NCBI RefSeq assembly: GCF_900100165.1
Contig: NZ_FNEO01000002.1
Location: forward strand, 1 to 64,000
DNA length: 64,000 nucleotides
DNA from: Flavobacterium glycines
GTDB lineage: Bacteria > Bacteroidota > Bacteroidia > Flavobacteriales > Flavobacteriaceae
Direction of reading: 5' to 3'
Below, piece by piece: positions 1 through 7,047 of the stretch. The notes below the pieces were generated by a model. The model worked only from the letters and a program-made list of their open reading frames with translations, made no database searches and was not told the origin of the DNA. The translations under genes and the position numbers were made by a program. Position 1 is the stretch's first letter. Each line of letters opens with the position of its first letter.

Positions 1-31
1 ACGTTAGCGGTAATTTTCTCGCCACACAGAC

Positions 32-454
32 ATGACACAGACAACAAAAAATATATTACAGATTATTTTAGTAACGCTTTTATTAAGCGTTCTAATTTTC
101 GCTTTTACAGAAAGGTCGAATCAACTATGGAAAAAAACGGCTTTAATATTAATGGGTTTAGCATTTATAATACTGGAAATAAGAAGAATTAAAAGAATCA
201 AGTATTTTAATCTCATTGAGAATGATTTAATAATCAATCAGACTTTTTCAGATCAAAAAAGATACGATTTAAAAGCAATTTCAAGTTGGACTGAAAACCA
301 TTATAATCTATTAGGAATTAAAACCGGAAACGAAATAATCATAAATATTGAAGGAGAAAAAATCAGATTGTTTGAACGAAATTCAAAGGATTATGAAAAG
401 CTGTCTGATTACTTGAATGATAAGTTATCAACGAAGTACGAAAACTACCGCTAA
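32..454 (+). CDS. Small membrane protein, cassette gene 1
   Basis: This is a 140-residue protein that I do not recognise as a named family. Two hydrophobic segments (about residues 8-26 and 36-49) are followed by a basic stretch and a soluble tail of roughly 85 residues, rich in short beta-type segments, that could be a small PH-like domain; that fold is a guess from the layout only. The ATG at 32 is the first start after the putative cassette boundary. The stop codon (452-454) lies inside the left end of the downstream repeat (449-577), as is typical of genes in integron cassettes. The gene is co-oriented with the next two. Function unknown. Confidence 0.6.
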   Translation: MTQTTKNILQIILVTLLLSVLIFAFTERSNQLWKKTALILMGLAFIILEIRRIKRIKYFNLIENDLIINQTFSDQKRYDLKAISSWTENHYNLLGIKTGNEIIINIEGEKIRLFERNSKDYEKLSDYLNDKLSTKYENYR

Positions 455-577
455 CAGCGGTTTTTGCGCAATTGCTGATTTAACTTTTTACTTCTTCACG
501 AAAAACGTTTATCTTTAACAGAAAATAATCAGCCCGCTGGCATCGAAACTGTCGCAAAGCATCGGAACACGTTATGA
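449..577 (+). repeat. attC-like cassette recombination site 1
   Basis: This repeat of about 129 bp begins CGCTAACAGCGG and ends CACGTTATGA. The cassette start at positions 3-10 (GTTAGCGG) is the exact reverse complement of 448-455 (CCGCTAAC). Such a match is expected if a circular cassette inserted at a GTT core. An inner pair, TTTGCG (463-468) and CGCAAA (553-558), is also complementary, resembling the L''/L' boxes of attC sites. The middle part, from TTCTTCACGAAAAA to CAGAAAATAATC, recurs in the second copy at 1068-1205. Assignment as attC is inferred from this architecture; no integrase is present in the window. Confidence 0.5.
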
Positions 578-600
578 GCTATGCTAAAACCGAGCATTAA

Positions 601-1092
601 ATGAAGAACTTCAATTTGAGAATTACGTTATTCTATTTTTTTGGAATTTTATTTATCATTTATGGTTTTCAAAGATTCTTTTATTCGTTTCAAATTAAAG
701 AAATTTTATACTTACGTAAAGACATAAATGACGTTGAATGGACAAAAAGAATAAAAATACTTGATGATTTTTTATGGTATAGACTTTATTTGGCTTTTGT
801 GATTGCCTCATTGGGAATTGTATTTGTTGCTTACATGAATTGGAAAAATAAAAATCATTACATAAATACTGTTATTATATTTCTTCTCTTATTGATGACA
901 TTTTTTTCTGGAATAATTTTTAATAACACTATAAACCAATACTTTAGTTATTTTGAAAAACTATTTGGTAAAAGTTATGAATACGGCTACTTTGCGTGTG
1001 GAATAGTACTAAATTTCGTTGGAAGTTTATTAATACTGAAAAGTATCAGAATTGAGAAAAGCACAGTTCATAACAGCGGTTTCATGCAATGA
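601..1092 (+). CDS. Polytopic membrane protein, cassette gene 2
   Basis: This is a 163-residue unrecognised membrane protein. Four hydrophobic segments are visible (about residues 8-26, 62-81, 92-110 and 127-146), with a charged loop between the first two. The ATG at 601 directly follows a TAA triplet and lies 30 bp after the GTT core of the upstream repeat. The last six codons run into the next repeat (1068-1205), so the C-terminus is partly encoded by the recombination site. It shares orientation and spacing with the genes on either side. No catalytic motif is visible and no function is assigned. Confidence 0.6.
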   Translation: MKNFNLRITLFYFFGILFIIYGFQRFFYSFQIKEILYLRKDINDVEWTKRIKILDDFLWYRLYLAFVIASLGIVFVAYMNWKNKNHYINTVIIFLLLLMTFFSGIIFNNTINQYFSYFEKLFGKSYEYGYFACGIVLNFVGSLLILKSIRIEKSTVHNSGFMQ

Positions 1093-1205
1093 CTGGGTTG
1101 CTTCGTTACCTTAACGCTTTTTCTTCACGAAAAAATTCTATCTTTAGCAGAAAATAATCTACACCACTCGCTAGCAACAAACGCAAAGCCCTGGACCGTT
1201 ATGTG
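1068..1205 (+). repeat. attC-like cassette recombination site 2
   Basis: This is the second copy of the repeat at 449-577. It opens TCATAACAGCGGTTT, contains the same TTCTTCACGAAAAA and AGAAAATAATC blocks, and ends CGCAAAGCCCTGGACCGTTATG. The TCATAAC at 1068-1074 is the reverse complement of the start of its own cassette (GTTATGA, 571-577), as for site 1. The inner complementarity is weaker than in site 1. The two copies agree best at their ends and in the central block and differ elsewhere, which is usual for attC sites of different cassettes. Confidence 0.5.
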
Positions 1206-1236
1206 CAACCTTAAATAACGATAAAAACATCAAGTA

Positions 1237-2187
1237 ATGTCTGGACTCAACATACTAAATGAAAAATCTTTAGAAATTGACCCGCAACAATGGTGTTCAG
1301 ACATTGAGACTTTTATTAGAACAAAATTTATTGAATCCAAAAAGGACGGGATTCTAGTAACCGTTTCAGGCGGACTGGACTCCAGTGTTACTGCCGCTCT
1401 TACAACAAGAGCTGTTGGTAAAGACAAGGTAACAGCTCTAATGTTACCAGAACGATTTGGCAACCCTGAAGCCAATTTATACGGTAAACTCATTATCAAA
1501 CAGCTTGACATAAAATCCAAGAAAATTTACATCAACCCTATCCTACGTAGTTTAAAAATAGCAGATCTACTTTTGACATTTTTAGGTGGCAGGGAATTTT
1601 GGAGAAATCGAATTGAAAAAGTCAAGCAAAAAAAAGGAGATGAAGTTTACAAAGGATATTTAAAAATGTTAAGGGGTGAACGAGTAGAAACATTTCAAAA
1701 ATATACCTCTAAAATAAGTGGCAGACAGCGTGCAAGATTACTTTACGCATACAAATATGCAGAAGACAACAACCTGTTGCTGGTTGGTGCAACTCATAAA
1801 ACAGAGCGTTCCGTTGGGCTTTTTGTAAAATGTGGAATTGATGACTGTGCGGACATTATGCCTCTTAAAAATATTTATCGAAGTCAAATATTCCAAATTG
1901 GGCAACATATCGGCATCCCAACCGAAATTCTGGATAGAACACCCAATCCCGATATGGTTCCTGGTGTTACAGACAAATATGTTGGCTATCTGGAATTGCC
2001 TGTACAGCAAGTTGACTTGATTTTACTTGGCTTAGAGAACAAAATGACACCAAAAGAAATTGCAGAACAAGTTACCCTAAGAGAAAAAAAAGTTTTAGAA
2101 ATACAGGAAATAGTCCGATTGACAGAAACGCAAAGAAATCCTTCGCTTGCACCAATTATGACCGTAAAAACAACTAAGAATGAATAG
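1237..2187 (+). CDS. NAD(+) synthase-like amidotransferase/ligase (NadE family), cassette gene 3
   Basis: This 316-residue protein of the PP-loop ATP pyrophosphatase superfamily most resembles ammonia-dependent NAD synthase. The pyrophosphate-binding loop SGGLDSS is at residues 44-50. The segment GATHKTER corresponds to the GTGNKTE motif of NadE, and IMPLKNIYRSQIF corresponds to the LPLGDLYKTQV region. There is no N-terminal glutaminase (nitrilase) domain, so ammonia would be the nitrogen donor. Compared with NadE, an extra basic stretch is visible at about residues 105-160. The gene sits in what looks like a mobile cassette, so it may be an accessory copy next to a chromosomal nadE elsewhere; another amide-forming PP-loop activity cannot be excluded. 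Superfamily assignment is firm; the exact substrate is inferred. Confidence 0.7.
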   Translation: MSGLNILNEKSLEIDPQQWCSDIETFIRTKFIESKKDGILVTVSGGLDSSVTAALTTRAVGKDKVTALMLPERFGNPEANLYGKLIIKQLDIKSKKIYINPILRSLKIADLLLTFLGGREFWRNRIEKVKQKKGDEVYKGYLKMLRGERVETFQKYTSKISGRQRARLLYAYKYAEDNNLLLVGATHKTERSVGLFVKCGIDDCADIMPLKNIYRSQIFQIGQHIGIPTEILDRTPNPDMVPGVTDKYVGYLELPVQQVDLILLGLENKMTPKEIAEQVTLREKKVLEIQEIVRLTETQRNPSLAPIMTVKTTKNE

Positions 2188-2194
2188 AAGGGCT

Positions 2195-2220
2195 ACATAC
2201 AACAGCGGCAACTGTTGCAC
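2195..2220 (+). repeat. Left end of a third attC-like repeat
   Basis: Immediately after the NadE-like gene the sequence ACATACAACAGCGGCAAC repeats the left end (AACAGCGG) of the two repeats upstream. ACATACAAC is only partly complementary to the cassette start GTTATGT at 1198. No convincing right end (CGCAAAGC ... GTTATG) follows in the next 200 bp; GTTTATAAG at 2351 is the nearest candidate. It may be the degenerate last site of the array. Confidence 0.35.
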
Positions 2221-2373
2221 AACTCCCATTTACTAAAAATCATATCGAAAAAATACAATCCAACTTCTTTTAAAGCGATTTGAAAGAAGTTTCTTTTTGC
2301 CCTAGTACCTTTCAACGAATGCCTGCTTATCTTATGAAACAAACCACAGCGTTTATAAGATGCTCATTCTCTA

Positions 2374-2404
2374 TTGCTTTTAAAAAGCAAAGTTATTATC
2401 TTTA
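2374..2404 (+). promoter_or_regulatory. Predicted Bacteroidota-type promoter for the SRPBCC gene
   Basis: TTG (2374-2376) is followed after 20 bp by TATCTTTA (2397-2404), close to the flavobacterial -33/-7 consensus TTG...TAnnTTTG. The ATG of the next gene lies 38 bp further on. Confidence 0.45.
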
Positions 2405-2442
2405 ATTCACCACTTAAACTTTAGAGATAAAAAGTCAATAAT

Positions 2443-2901
2443 ATGCAAAAGATCCAATTCAAAATACACATAAACGCCTTTGCCGACAAAGTCTATGAAA
2501 CCATGCTGGGCATGAGCAATAAAGCTACTTATGAGACATGGACAGCGCTTTTTAACCCCAGTTCTACCTACGAAGGCAACTGGTACAAGGGAAGCAAAAT
2601 GCTCTTTGTGGGAACAGATGAGCATGGTAACAAAGGCGGCATGGTTTCGGAGATAGCTGACTGCATCCCCAACCGTTTTGTTTCTATTCGTCATTACGGA
2701 ATTATAAAAGACAATACCGAAATTACCGAAGGTCCGGAAGTAGAAAAATGGGCTAACGGATTTGAAAATTATACCTTCGAAGAAAAGAATGGTACAACTA
2801 CAGTTATTGTTGATTTAGATGTTACAGAGGATTTTTTGGATTACATGAATCAGACTTTCCCAAAAGCACTCGAAAAACTAAAAGAAATTTGCGAGCAATA
2901 A
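2443..2901 (+). CDS. SRPBCC-superfamily (START/AHSA1-like) protein
   Basis: This 152-residue soluble protein has the outline of the SRPBCC ligand-binding fold. It starts with a beta strand (QKIQFKIHINA) followed by a helix carrying the VYETMLGMSNKATYETWTA segment. A run of strands follows, including YKGSKMLFVG and RFVSIRHYGII, and a long C-terminal helix ends with PKALEKLKEICEQ. These landmarks match the AHSA1/polyketide cyclase-like proteins common in Bacteroidota. Ligand and function are unknown. The gene has its own predicted promoter, ends in a bidirectional hairpin shared with the opposing tRNA operon, and is not obviously part of the upstream cassette array. Confidence 0.75.
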   Translation: MQKIQFKIHINAFADKVYETMLGMSNKATYETWTALFNPSSTYEGNWYKGSKMLFVGTDEHGNKGGMVSEIADCIPNRFVSIRHYGIIKDNTEITEGPEVEKWANGFENYTFEEKNGTTTVIVDLDVTEDFLDYMNQTFPKALEKLKEICEQ

Positions 2902-2913
2902 ACACAAACAAAA

Positions 2914-2942
2914 AAGCCTCGAAATCAATGATTTCAAGGCTT
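2914..2942. terminator. Bidirectional terminator between the SRPBCC gene and the tRNA operon
   Basis: AAGCCTCGAAATCA is followed by its near-perfect reverse complement TGATTTCAAGGCTT with a one-base loop and A/T tracts on the left. It separates two convergent transcripts. Confidence 0.6.
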
Positions 2943-2946
2943 CTTG

Positions 2947-3020
2947 TGATTCCAGAAGGATTCGAACCTTCGACCTACGCATTAGAAGTGCGTTGCTCTA
3001 TCCAGCTGAGCTATGGAACC
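2947..3020 (-). tRNA. tRNA-Arg (anticodon TCT)
   Basis: The reverse complement folds as a 74-nt cloverleaf. The acceptor GGTTCCA pairs with TGGAATC, the anticodon loop reads ACTTCTAAT with TCT, and the T arm contains GGTTCGAATCC. CCA is not encoded. It is the last of three tRNAs transcribed leftwards from one promoter. Confidence 0.95.
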
Positions 3021-3052
3021 ATTTGTTTTAAAACTTTATGGTAAAGTTTTGG

Positions 3053-3127
3053 TCGGGGTGGCAGGATTCGAACCTGCGGCCTCCTGCTCCCAAAGCAGGC
3101 GCGATAACCGGGCTACGCTACACCCCG
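3053..3127 (-). tRNA. tRNA-Pro (anticodon TGG)
   Basis: The reverse complement begins CGGGGTG and ends CACCCCG plus A, giving a fully paired acceptor. The anticodon arm CTGCTTTGGGAGCAG presents TGG. The T arm GGTTCGAATCC is intact. It is the middle gene of the tRNA operon. Confidence 0.95.
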
Positions 3128-3145
3128 AGTAGCAAAATTTATAAG

Positions 3146-3229
3146 CGGAGAGACAGGGACTCGAACCCTGGCGACGGTTACCCGTCGACAGATTAGCAAT
3201 CTGCTCCATTACCACTCTGGCACCTCTCC
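3146..3229 (-). tRNA. tRNA-Ser (anticodon GCT)
   Basis: This is an 84-nt class II tRNA. The acceptor GGAGAGG pairs with TCTCTCC, the anticodon arm is CAGATTGCTAATCTG, and a long variable arm (TCGACGGGTAACCGTCGC) marks it as a serine tRNA. It is the first gene of the tRNA operon. Confidence 0.95.
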
Positions 3230-3261
3230 AAGCTCAGAGAACGTGTCTCGTTTTGCGGTTG

Positions 3262-3292
3262 CAAATGTAACACAACATCTCATTTCTCACAA
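3262..3292 (-). promoter_or_regulatory. Promoter of the Ser-Pro-Arg tRNA operon
   Basis: On the minus strand TTG (3292-3290) is followed after 20 bp by TACATTTG (3269-3262), a full match to the TAnnTTTG consensus. It lies 33 bp before the tRNA-Ser 5' end. Confidence 0.6.
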
Positions 3293-3435
3293 CTATTTTT
3301 GTGCTTTTTTTTAATATTTTTTTTGATTTTTTCAAAAAACACTAACAATCAAAGAGATAGAATCCATCTTTTTTTAAACTTTTTTTTCAAAAACAGAATC
3401 AATAATCGAAAATATAAATTTTATACAAAAAAGAC

Positions 3436-3443
3436 TAAATTTG
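3436..3443 (+). promoter_or_regulatory. -7 element before the thiolase gene
   Basis: TAAATTTG matches TAnnTTTG and lies 32 bp before the thiolase ATG. No clear TTG is seen at -33. Confidence 0.4.
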
Positions 3444-3475
3444 CTACAACTATACAATCAAACCTAATTTAAAAA

Positions 3476-4654
3476 ATGAGCAAAAAAGTAGTTATCGTTG
3501 CTGCCGTAAGAACACCAATCGGAAGTTTCATGGGAGGATTAGCCAATGTTTCAGCACCGCAACTGGGCGCTGCAGCCATCAAAGGCGCTTTGGACAAAAT
3601 CAATTTAGATCCTAATCTGGTAGACGAAGTACTGATGGGTAATGTCATTCAGGCAGGCGTAGGTCAGGCTCCTGCACGTCAGGCGGCTCTTTTTGCTGGT
3701 TTGAAAAATACCATTCCCTGCACCACTATCAATAAAGTTTGCGCTTCGGGTATGAAAGCCGTAATGATGGCGGCTCAGGCTATTCAAACTGGTGATGCTG
3801 AAATTGTAGTAGCAGGCGGTATGGAAAACATGAGTTTGATTCCGCATTATACCCATTTGAGAAGCGGAACAAAATTTGGTCCCGCTACCCTTACAGATGG
3901 TATGCAAAGAGACGGTTTAGTGGATGCTTATGACAATCAGGCTATGGGTGTTTATGCCGACCTTTGTGCCAACCAATACAATATTAGCCGGGAAGAACAG
4001 GATAATTTTGCCATTGAATCGTATCGCCGTTCGGCTCAGGCCTGGGATACAGGTAAGTTTGATGCCGAAGTCGTGCCGGTAGCCGTTCCGCAACGTCGTG
4101 GTGAACCGATAGTGATTGCTAAAGACGAAGAATATACTAATGTTAAATTAGATAAAATCCCTTCTTTAAACGCTGTTTTCACCAAAGACGGAACCGTTAC
4201 TGCCGCTAATGCTTCTACAATAAACGATGGAGCCGCAGCCTTAATCCTGATGAGTGAAGAAAAAGCAGCCGAATTACAATTAAAACCATTAGCCTATATA
4301 AAAAGCTATGCCGATGCTGCTCAGGAACCAAAATGGTTTACCACAAGTCCTGCAAAGGCCTTACCTAAAGCCTTAGACAAAGCAGGAATAACAATAAATG
4401 ATGTCGATTTTTTTGAATTCAACGAAGCTTTTTCCGTTGTAGGTTTAGCCAATATCAAAATCCTGGGATTGGACAGTGCCAAAGTAAATGTCAATGGAGG
4501 TGCCGTTTCCTTAGGACATCCACTAGGTTGTTCAGGAGCGAGAATCTTAGTGAGTTTGCTGCATATTTTAGAACAAAATAATGCCAAAACAGGAGCCGCA
4601 GCCATTTGCAATGGTGGCGGAGGTGCTTCAGCAATTGTTATTGAAAGAATCTAA
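3476..4654 (+). CDS. Acetyl-CoA C-acetyltransferase (thiolase)
   Basis: This 392-residue protein has the normal length for biosynthetic/degradative thiolases that interconvert two acetyl-CoA and acetoacetyl-CoA. The nucleophile Cys89 sits in NKVCASGMKAV. The GGAVSLGHPLGCSGAR block carries the active-site histidine (about residue 348), and Cys378 lies in ICNGGGGASA. All three catalytic positions are therefore intact. It is cytoplasmic, with no signal peptide. The gene is followed 13 bp later by an NlpC/P60 hydrolase gene on the same strand, probably co-transcribed. The family is certain; whether the main role is ketone-body, butyrate or beta-oxidation metabolism cannot be read from the sequence. 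Confidence 0.93.
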   Translation: MSKKVVIVAAVRTPIGSFMGGLANVSAPQLGAAAIKGALDKINLDPNLVDEVLMGNVIQAGVGQAPARQAALFAGLKNTIPCTTINKVCASGMKAVMMAAQAIQTGDAEIVVAGGMENMSLIPHYTHLRSGTKFGPATLTDGMQRDGLVDAYDNQAMGVYADLCANQYNISREEQDNFAIESYRRSAQAWDTGKFDAEVVPVAVPQRRGEPIVIAKDEEYTNVKLDKIPSLNAVFTKDGTVTAANASTINDGAAALILMSEEKAAELQLKPLAYIKSYADAAQEPKWFTTSPAKALPKALDKAGITINDVDFFEFNEAFSVVGLANIKILGLDSAKVNVNGGAVSLGHPLGCSGARILVSLLHILEQNNAKTGAAAICNGGGGASAIVIERI

Positions 4655-4667
4655 AAAAATAGAATTA

Positions 4668-5429
4668 ATGTTCGGAATTTGTAATTTAGCCATTATCCCC
4701 CTTCGATTTGAACCTAGCGACAAAAGCGAAATTGTTTCCCAAGTTTTATTTGGCGAACATTTCAAAATTTTAGAAAAACGCAATCAATGGTCACGCATTA
4801 AATTACAATACGACGACTACGAAGGCTGGGTAGATTCCAAACAATATCAGGTGATTTCAGAAGCCAATTACGACCAATTGTCTAAAGAAACCATTATCCT
4901 GAATTCCGATTTAATCGAATACATTACAGCACCTAACAATCTGTTGATTCCTATTCCGCTGGGGGCTTCGCTGTCTTTTTTAAACAACAACGAAATCAAT
5001 ACCCAGAATTACGAATTTGAAGGAACAAAAGTAAACGGTATAAAAGACAAAAAAAACCTTATCAATACCGCTTACATGTACCTGAATGCTCCTTATTTGT
5101 GGGGAGGGAAAACACCTTTTGGTATTGACTGCTCCGGTTTTACACAAATGGTTTATAAATTGAATGGATACAAACTTTTAAGAGATGCTTCGCAGCAGGC
5201 AACTCAGGGTGAAGCCTTAAGTTTTATTGAAGAAAGCGAACCCGGAGATTTGGCTTTTTTCGATAACGAAGAAGGCAACATCATCCATGTGGGGATTATC
5301 ATGGAAAACAATTACATTATCCATGCGAGTGGAAAAGTACGCATTGACCGTATTGACCATTTAGGAATTTTTAACGGCGAAATCAACAAACATACTCATA
5401 AACTGAGAGTGATTAAGAAGATTGTTTAA
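4668..5429 (+). CDS. NlpC/P60-family peptidoglycan hydrolase with SH3 domain
   Basis: This 253-residue protein has an N-terminal bacterial SH3-like region (about residues 1-60, with WSRIKLQYDDYEGWVD) and a C-terminal NlpC/P60 peptidase domain from about residue 125. Catalytic Cys155 lies in GIDCSGFTQMVY, followed by His207 in IIHVGIIM and a third conserved position in IHASG. It would cleave the D-Glu-diamino acid bond in peptidoglycan stems. I chose the ATG at 4668 because it lies just after the thiolase stop; an upstream in-frame extension would lie inside the thiolase gene. No signal peptide is visible, which is common for flavobacterial members and leaves export unclear. Confidence 0.85.
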   Translation: MFGICNLAIIPLRFEPSDKSEIVSQVLFGEHFKILEKRNQWSRIKLQYDDYEGWVDSKQYQVISEANYDQLSKETIILNSDLIEYITAPNNLLIPIPLGASLSFLNNNEINTQNYEFEGTKVNGIKDKKNLINTAYMYLNAPYLWGGKTPFGIDCSGFTQMVYKLNGYKLLRDASQQATQGEALSFIEESEPGDLAFFDNEEGNIIHVGIIMENNYIIHASGKVRIDRIDHLGIFNGEINKHTHKLRVIKKIV

Positions 5430-5463
5430 TTTTAAAACATTCTTTTTAAAACGAGGCTATATT

Positions 5464-5479
5464 CCCCTCTTGAGAGGGG
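5464..5479. repeat. GC-rich palindrome, possible dispersed intergenic repeat
   Basis: CCCCTCTTGAGAGGGG forms a 6-bp G/C stem with a TTGA loop and is followed by TTAGGGTGTG. It stands out from the AT-rich surroundings between two convergent genes. It could act as a terminator or be one copy of a REP-like family; only the single copy is visible here. Confidence 0.4.
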
Positions 5480-5501
5480 TTAGGGTGTGAAAAAACCTTT
5501 T

Positions 5502-6161
5502 TTACTTACAATCCCATTTTTCATTAGAAAGTTTGTCTTTTAATGCCGATTTTAAATTGTAATGCCACCATTCGGAATCGAAAGAATTAAAACCATTTTC
5601 TATCATAACCTTTTTAAGCAGCGCCCGATTGTCTTTTACTTTTTGAGATAAATCTTCGTAGTTATGACTGGCTTCAGGGCCAAAAAAATCAAAAGGAGTT
5701 CCCATTTTTAATTCTTTCCCTCTTTTATTTACAAGTGTAATATCGACCGCTCCTCCTCTATTATGAATCGAACCTTTGGCTGGATCGGCTACATATTCCG
5801 GATTAGGAACAATAGCCCACATTCGTTTTTGAATATCCAGCGGACGGTAACAATCATACAATTTAATACGCAACCCTTCTTTCATAAAAGTTTCATTGGC
5901 CTTTATCAAAGCCTGAACTGTTTTGTAACGCAAATAACATTCGGCGCAATCGTACACTTTGGCTTTCAGAAAATTATCTTCGGTAGCGTATTTCATATCA
6001 TAAACAAAATCAGCACTATAGGATTTCAAATTGACAAATGTAGTATCGTCCACTGCCACAGCAACCGGATTAACAGACTTCACCACCACAATTTGCGATT
6101 GACAGGACAAAAAAATAATCAATAAACAAAGTAAACTTATATTTTTGAATGTAGTTCTCAT
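5502..6161 (-). CDS. D-Ala-D-Ala dipeptidase, VanX/DdpX family lipoprotein
   Basis: This 219-residue protein belongs to the peptidase M15 VanX/DdpX branch, which hydrolyses D-alanyl-D-alanine. The zinc and catalytic motifs are present: SIHNRGGAVDI supplies the first His and the Asp, and SEWWHYNL supplies the Glu and the second His. The N-terminus is a lipoprotein signal with a lipobox ending at Cys20 (IIFLSC), so the enzyme is probably membrane-anchored in the periplasm. I start at the ATG at 6161; an in-frame TTG two codons upstream is less likely. With no VanA/VanH/VanS genes nearby, turnover of cell-wall dipeptide is more likely than glycopeptide resistance. Confidence 0.88.
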   Translation of the reverse strand: MRTTFKNISLLCLLIIFLSCQSQIVVVKSVNPVAVAVDDTTFVNLKSYSADFVYDMKYATEDNFLKAKVYDCAECYLRYKTVQALIKANETFMKEGLRIKLYDCYRPLDIQKRMWAIVPNPEYVADPAKGSIHNRGGAVDITLVNKRGKELKMGTPFDFFGPEASHNYEDLSQKVKDNRALLKKVMIENGFNSFDSEWWHYNLKSALKDKLSNEKWDCK

Positions 6162-6464
6162 TGGCAACTAAATTAGTAACGCGTTTTTTGAAATAAAATG
6201 CATTTTCAAATACAACATTTTGCGCTTCTTACAAATGTACAAAAGGAAACCAATAAAGCAGTCTTACTCCTTATTCTTATTGATAATCCACACAAAATTG
6301 ATTGTTCGAAATTGAAAACAAAAAAAGAATCAGCCTGAAGTAGTTAAAAAAATCTTTTTTATGCGGTTTTACTTTCGGCGATTAAATTTAAAAATGTACT
6401 TTTATTTTTTATTACCCAAATGCAATAAATCATTCACCATTAAAACTAAATAAACAACTTAAAA

Positions 6465-6914
6465 ATGATTGTAGATTCTTTAAACAATGCTGCTAAATAC
6501 TATGGTTTGCACCCTGCTTTCGAAAAAGCTTTTCAATTTTTAAAAGAAAATGACTTAGCCAATCTGGCTGACGGAGTAACCCAATACAGCGATGATTTAA
6601 AAATTATCGTAAACTCAGGAAACGGAAATTCAAAAGAACAAAGTTTGGTTCACTTTGAGTGCCACGATAAAAATATTGATATTCAGGTATGTGTAGCCGG
6701 TCCGGAAACCTACGCCTGGAAACCCAGAGAAAAATGTGTGAGTCCAAATGGTGATTACAGCGACGAAAAAGATGTTCGTTTCTTTTTTGACAAACCGGAT
6801 ATGTTTTTCGAATTGAATCCGGGACAATTCACCATCCTATTTCCGGAAGATGTACATGCGGCCATGATAAGCAATGGAAAAATTAAAAAAATCGTTATCA
6901 AGGTTAAAATCTAA
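6465..6914 (+). CDS. YhcH/YjgK/YiaL (TabA-like) family protein
   Basis: This 149-residue single-domain protein of the DUF386 beta-barrel family includes E. coli TabA and YhcH. Family landmarks are HFECHDKNIDIQVCVAGPE (the metal-site region), the acidic DVRFFFDKPD segment and the terminal FTILFPEDVHAAMI. The length is typical. Members often accompany sialic acid or other sugar pathways and affect biofilm formation in E. coli, but the molecular function is not settled. The gene stands alone, ends in a strong terminator, and precedes the PIG-L operon. Confidence 0.85.
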   Translation: MIVDSLNNAAKYYGLHPAFEKAFQFLKENDLANLADGVTQYSDDLKIIVNSGNGNSKEQSLVHFECHDKNIDIQVCVAGPETYAWKPREKCVSPNGDYSDEKDVRFFFDKPDMFFELNPGQFTILFPEDVHAAMISNGKIKKIVIKVKI

Positions 6915-6938
6915 AAAAAAAATAAAATTAATTACAGC

Positions 6939-6965
6939 AAAACTACTTTTCGGAGTAGTTTTTGT
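6939..6965 (+). terminator. Rho-independent terminator after the YhcH gene
   Basis: AAAACTACT (6939-6947), a TTTCGG loop and AGTAGTTTT (6954-6962) form a 9-bp stem followed by T-rich DNA. Confidence 0.7.
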
Positions 6966-7012
6966 TGTTTTATGAAGCAAATGAGAATCATTTTATTCCG
7001 AAAAATAATTAT

Positions 7013-7020
7013 TACATTTG
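7013..7020 (+). promoter_or_regulatory. -7 element of the PIG-L operon
   Basis: TACATTTG is an exact TAnnTTTG match 27 bp before the chosen ATG at 7048. A -33 TTG is not obvious. The TTTG itself creates an in-frame TTG that could be mistaken for a start codon. Confidence 0.45.
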
Positions 7021-7047
7021 AATCTATTGCCAAAAAATTACAACCAA

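Noticed and set aside
2201..2360. A complete third attC-like site
   Set aside because: Only the left end (AACAGCGG) is convincing; no right end with CGCAAAGC and a matching GTT core follows.
5502..6161. Vancomycin-resistance role for the VanX-like dipeptidase
   Set aside because: No vanA, vanH, vanR or vanS genes nearby, and Gram-negative lipoprotein homologs usually serve cell-wall turnover.
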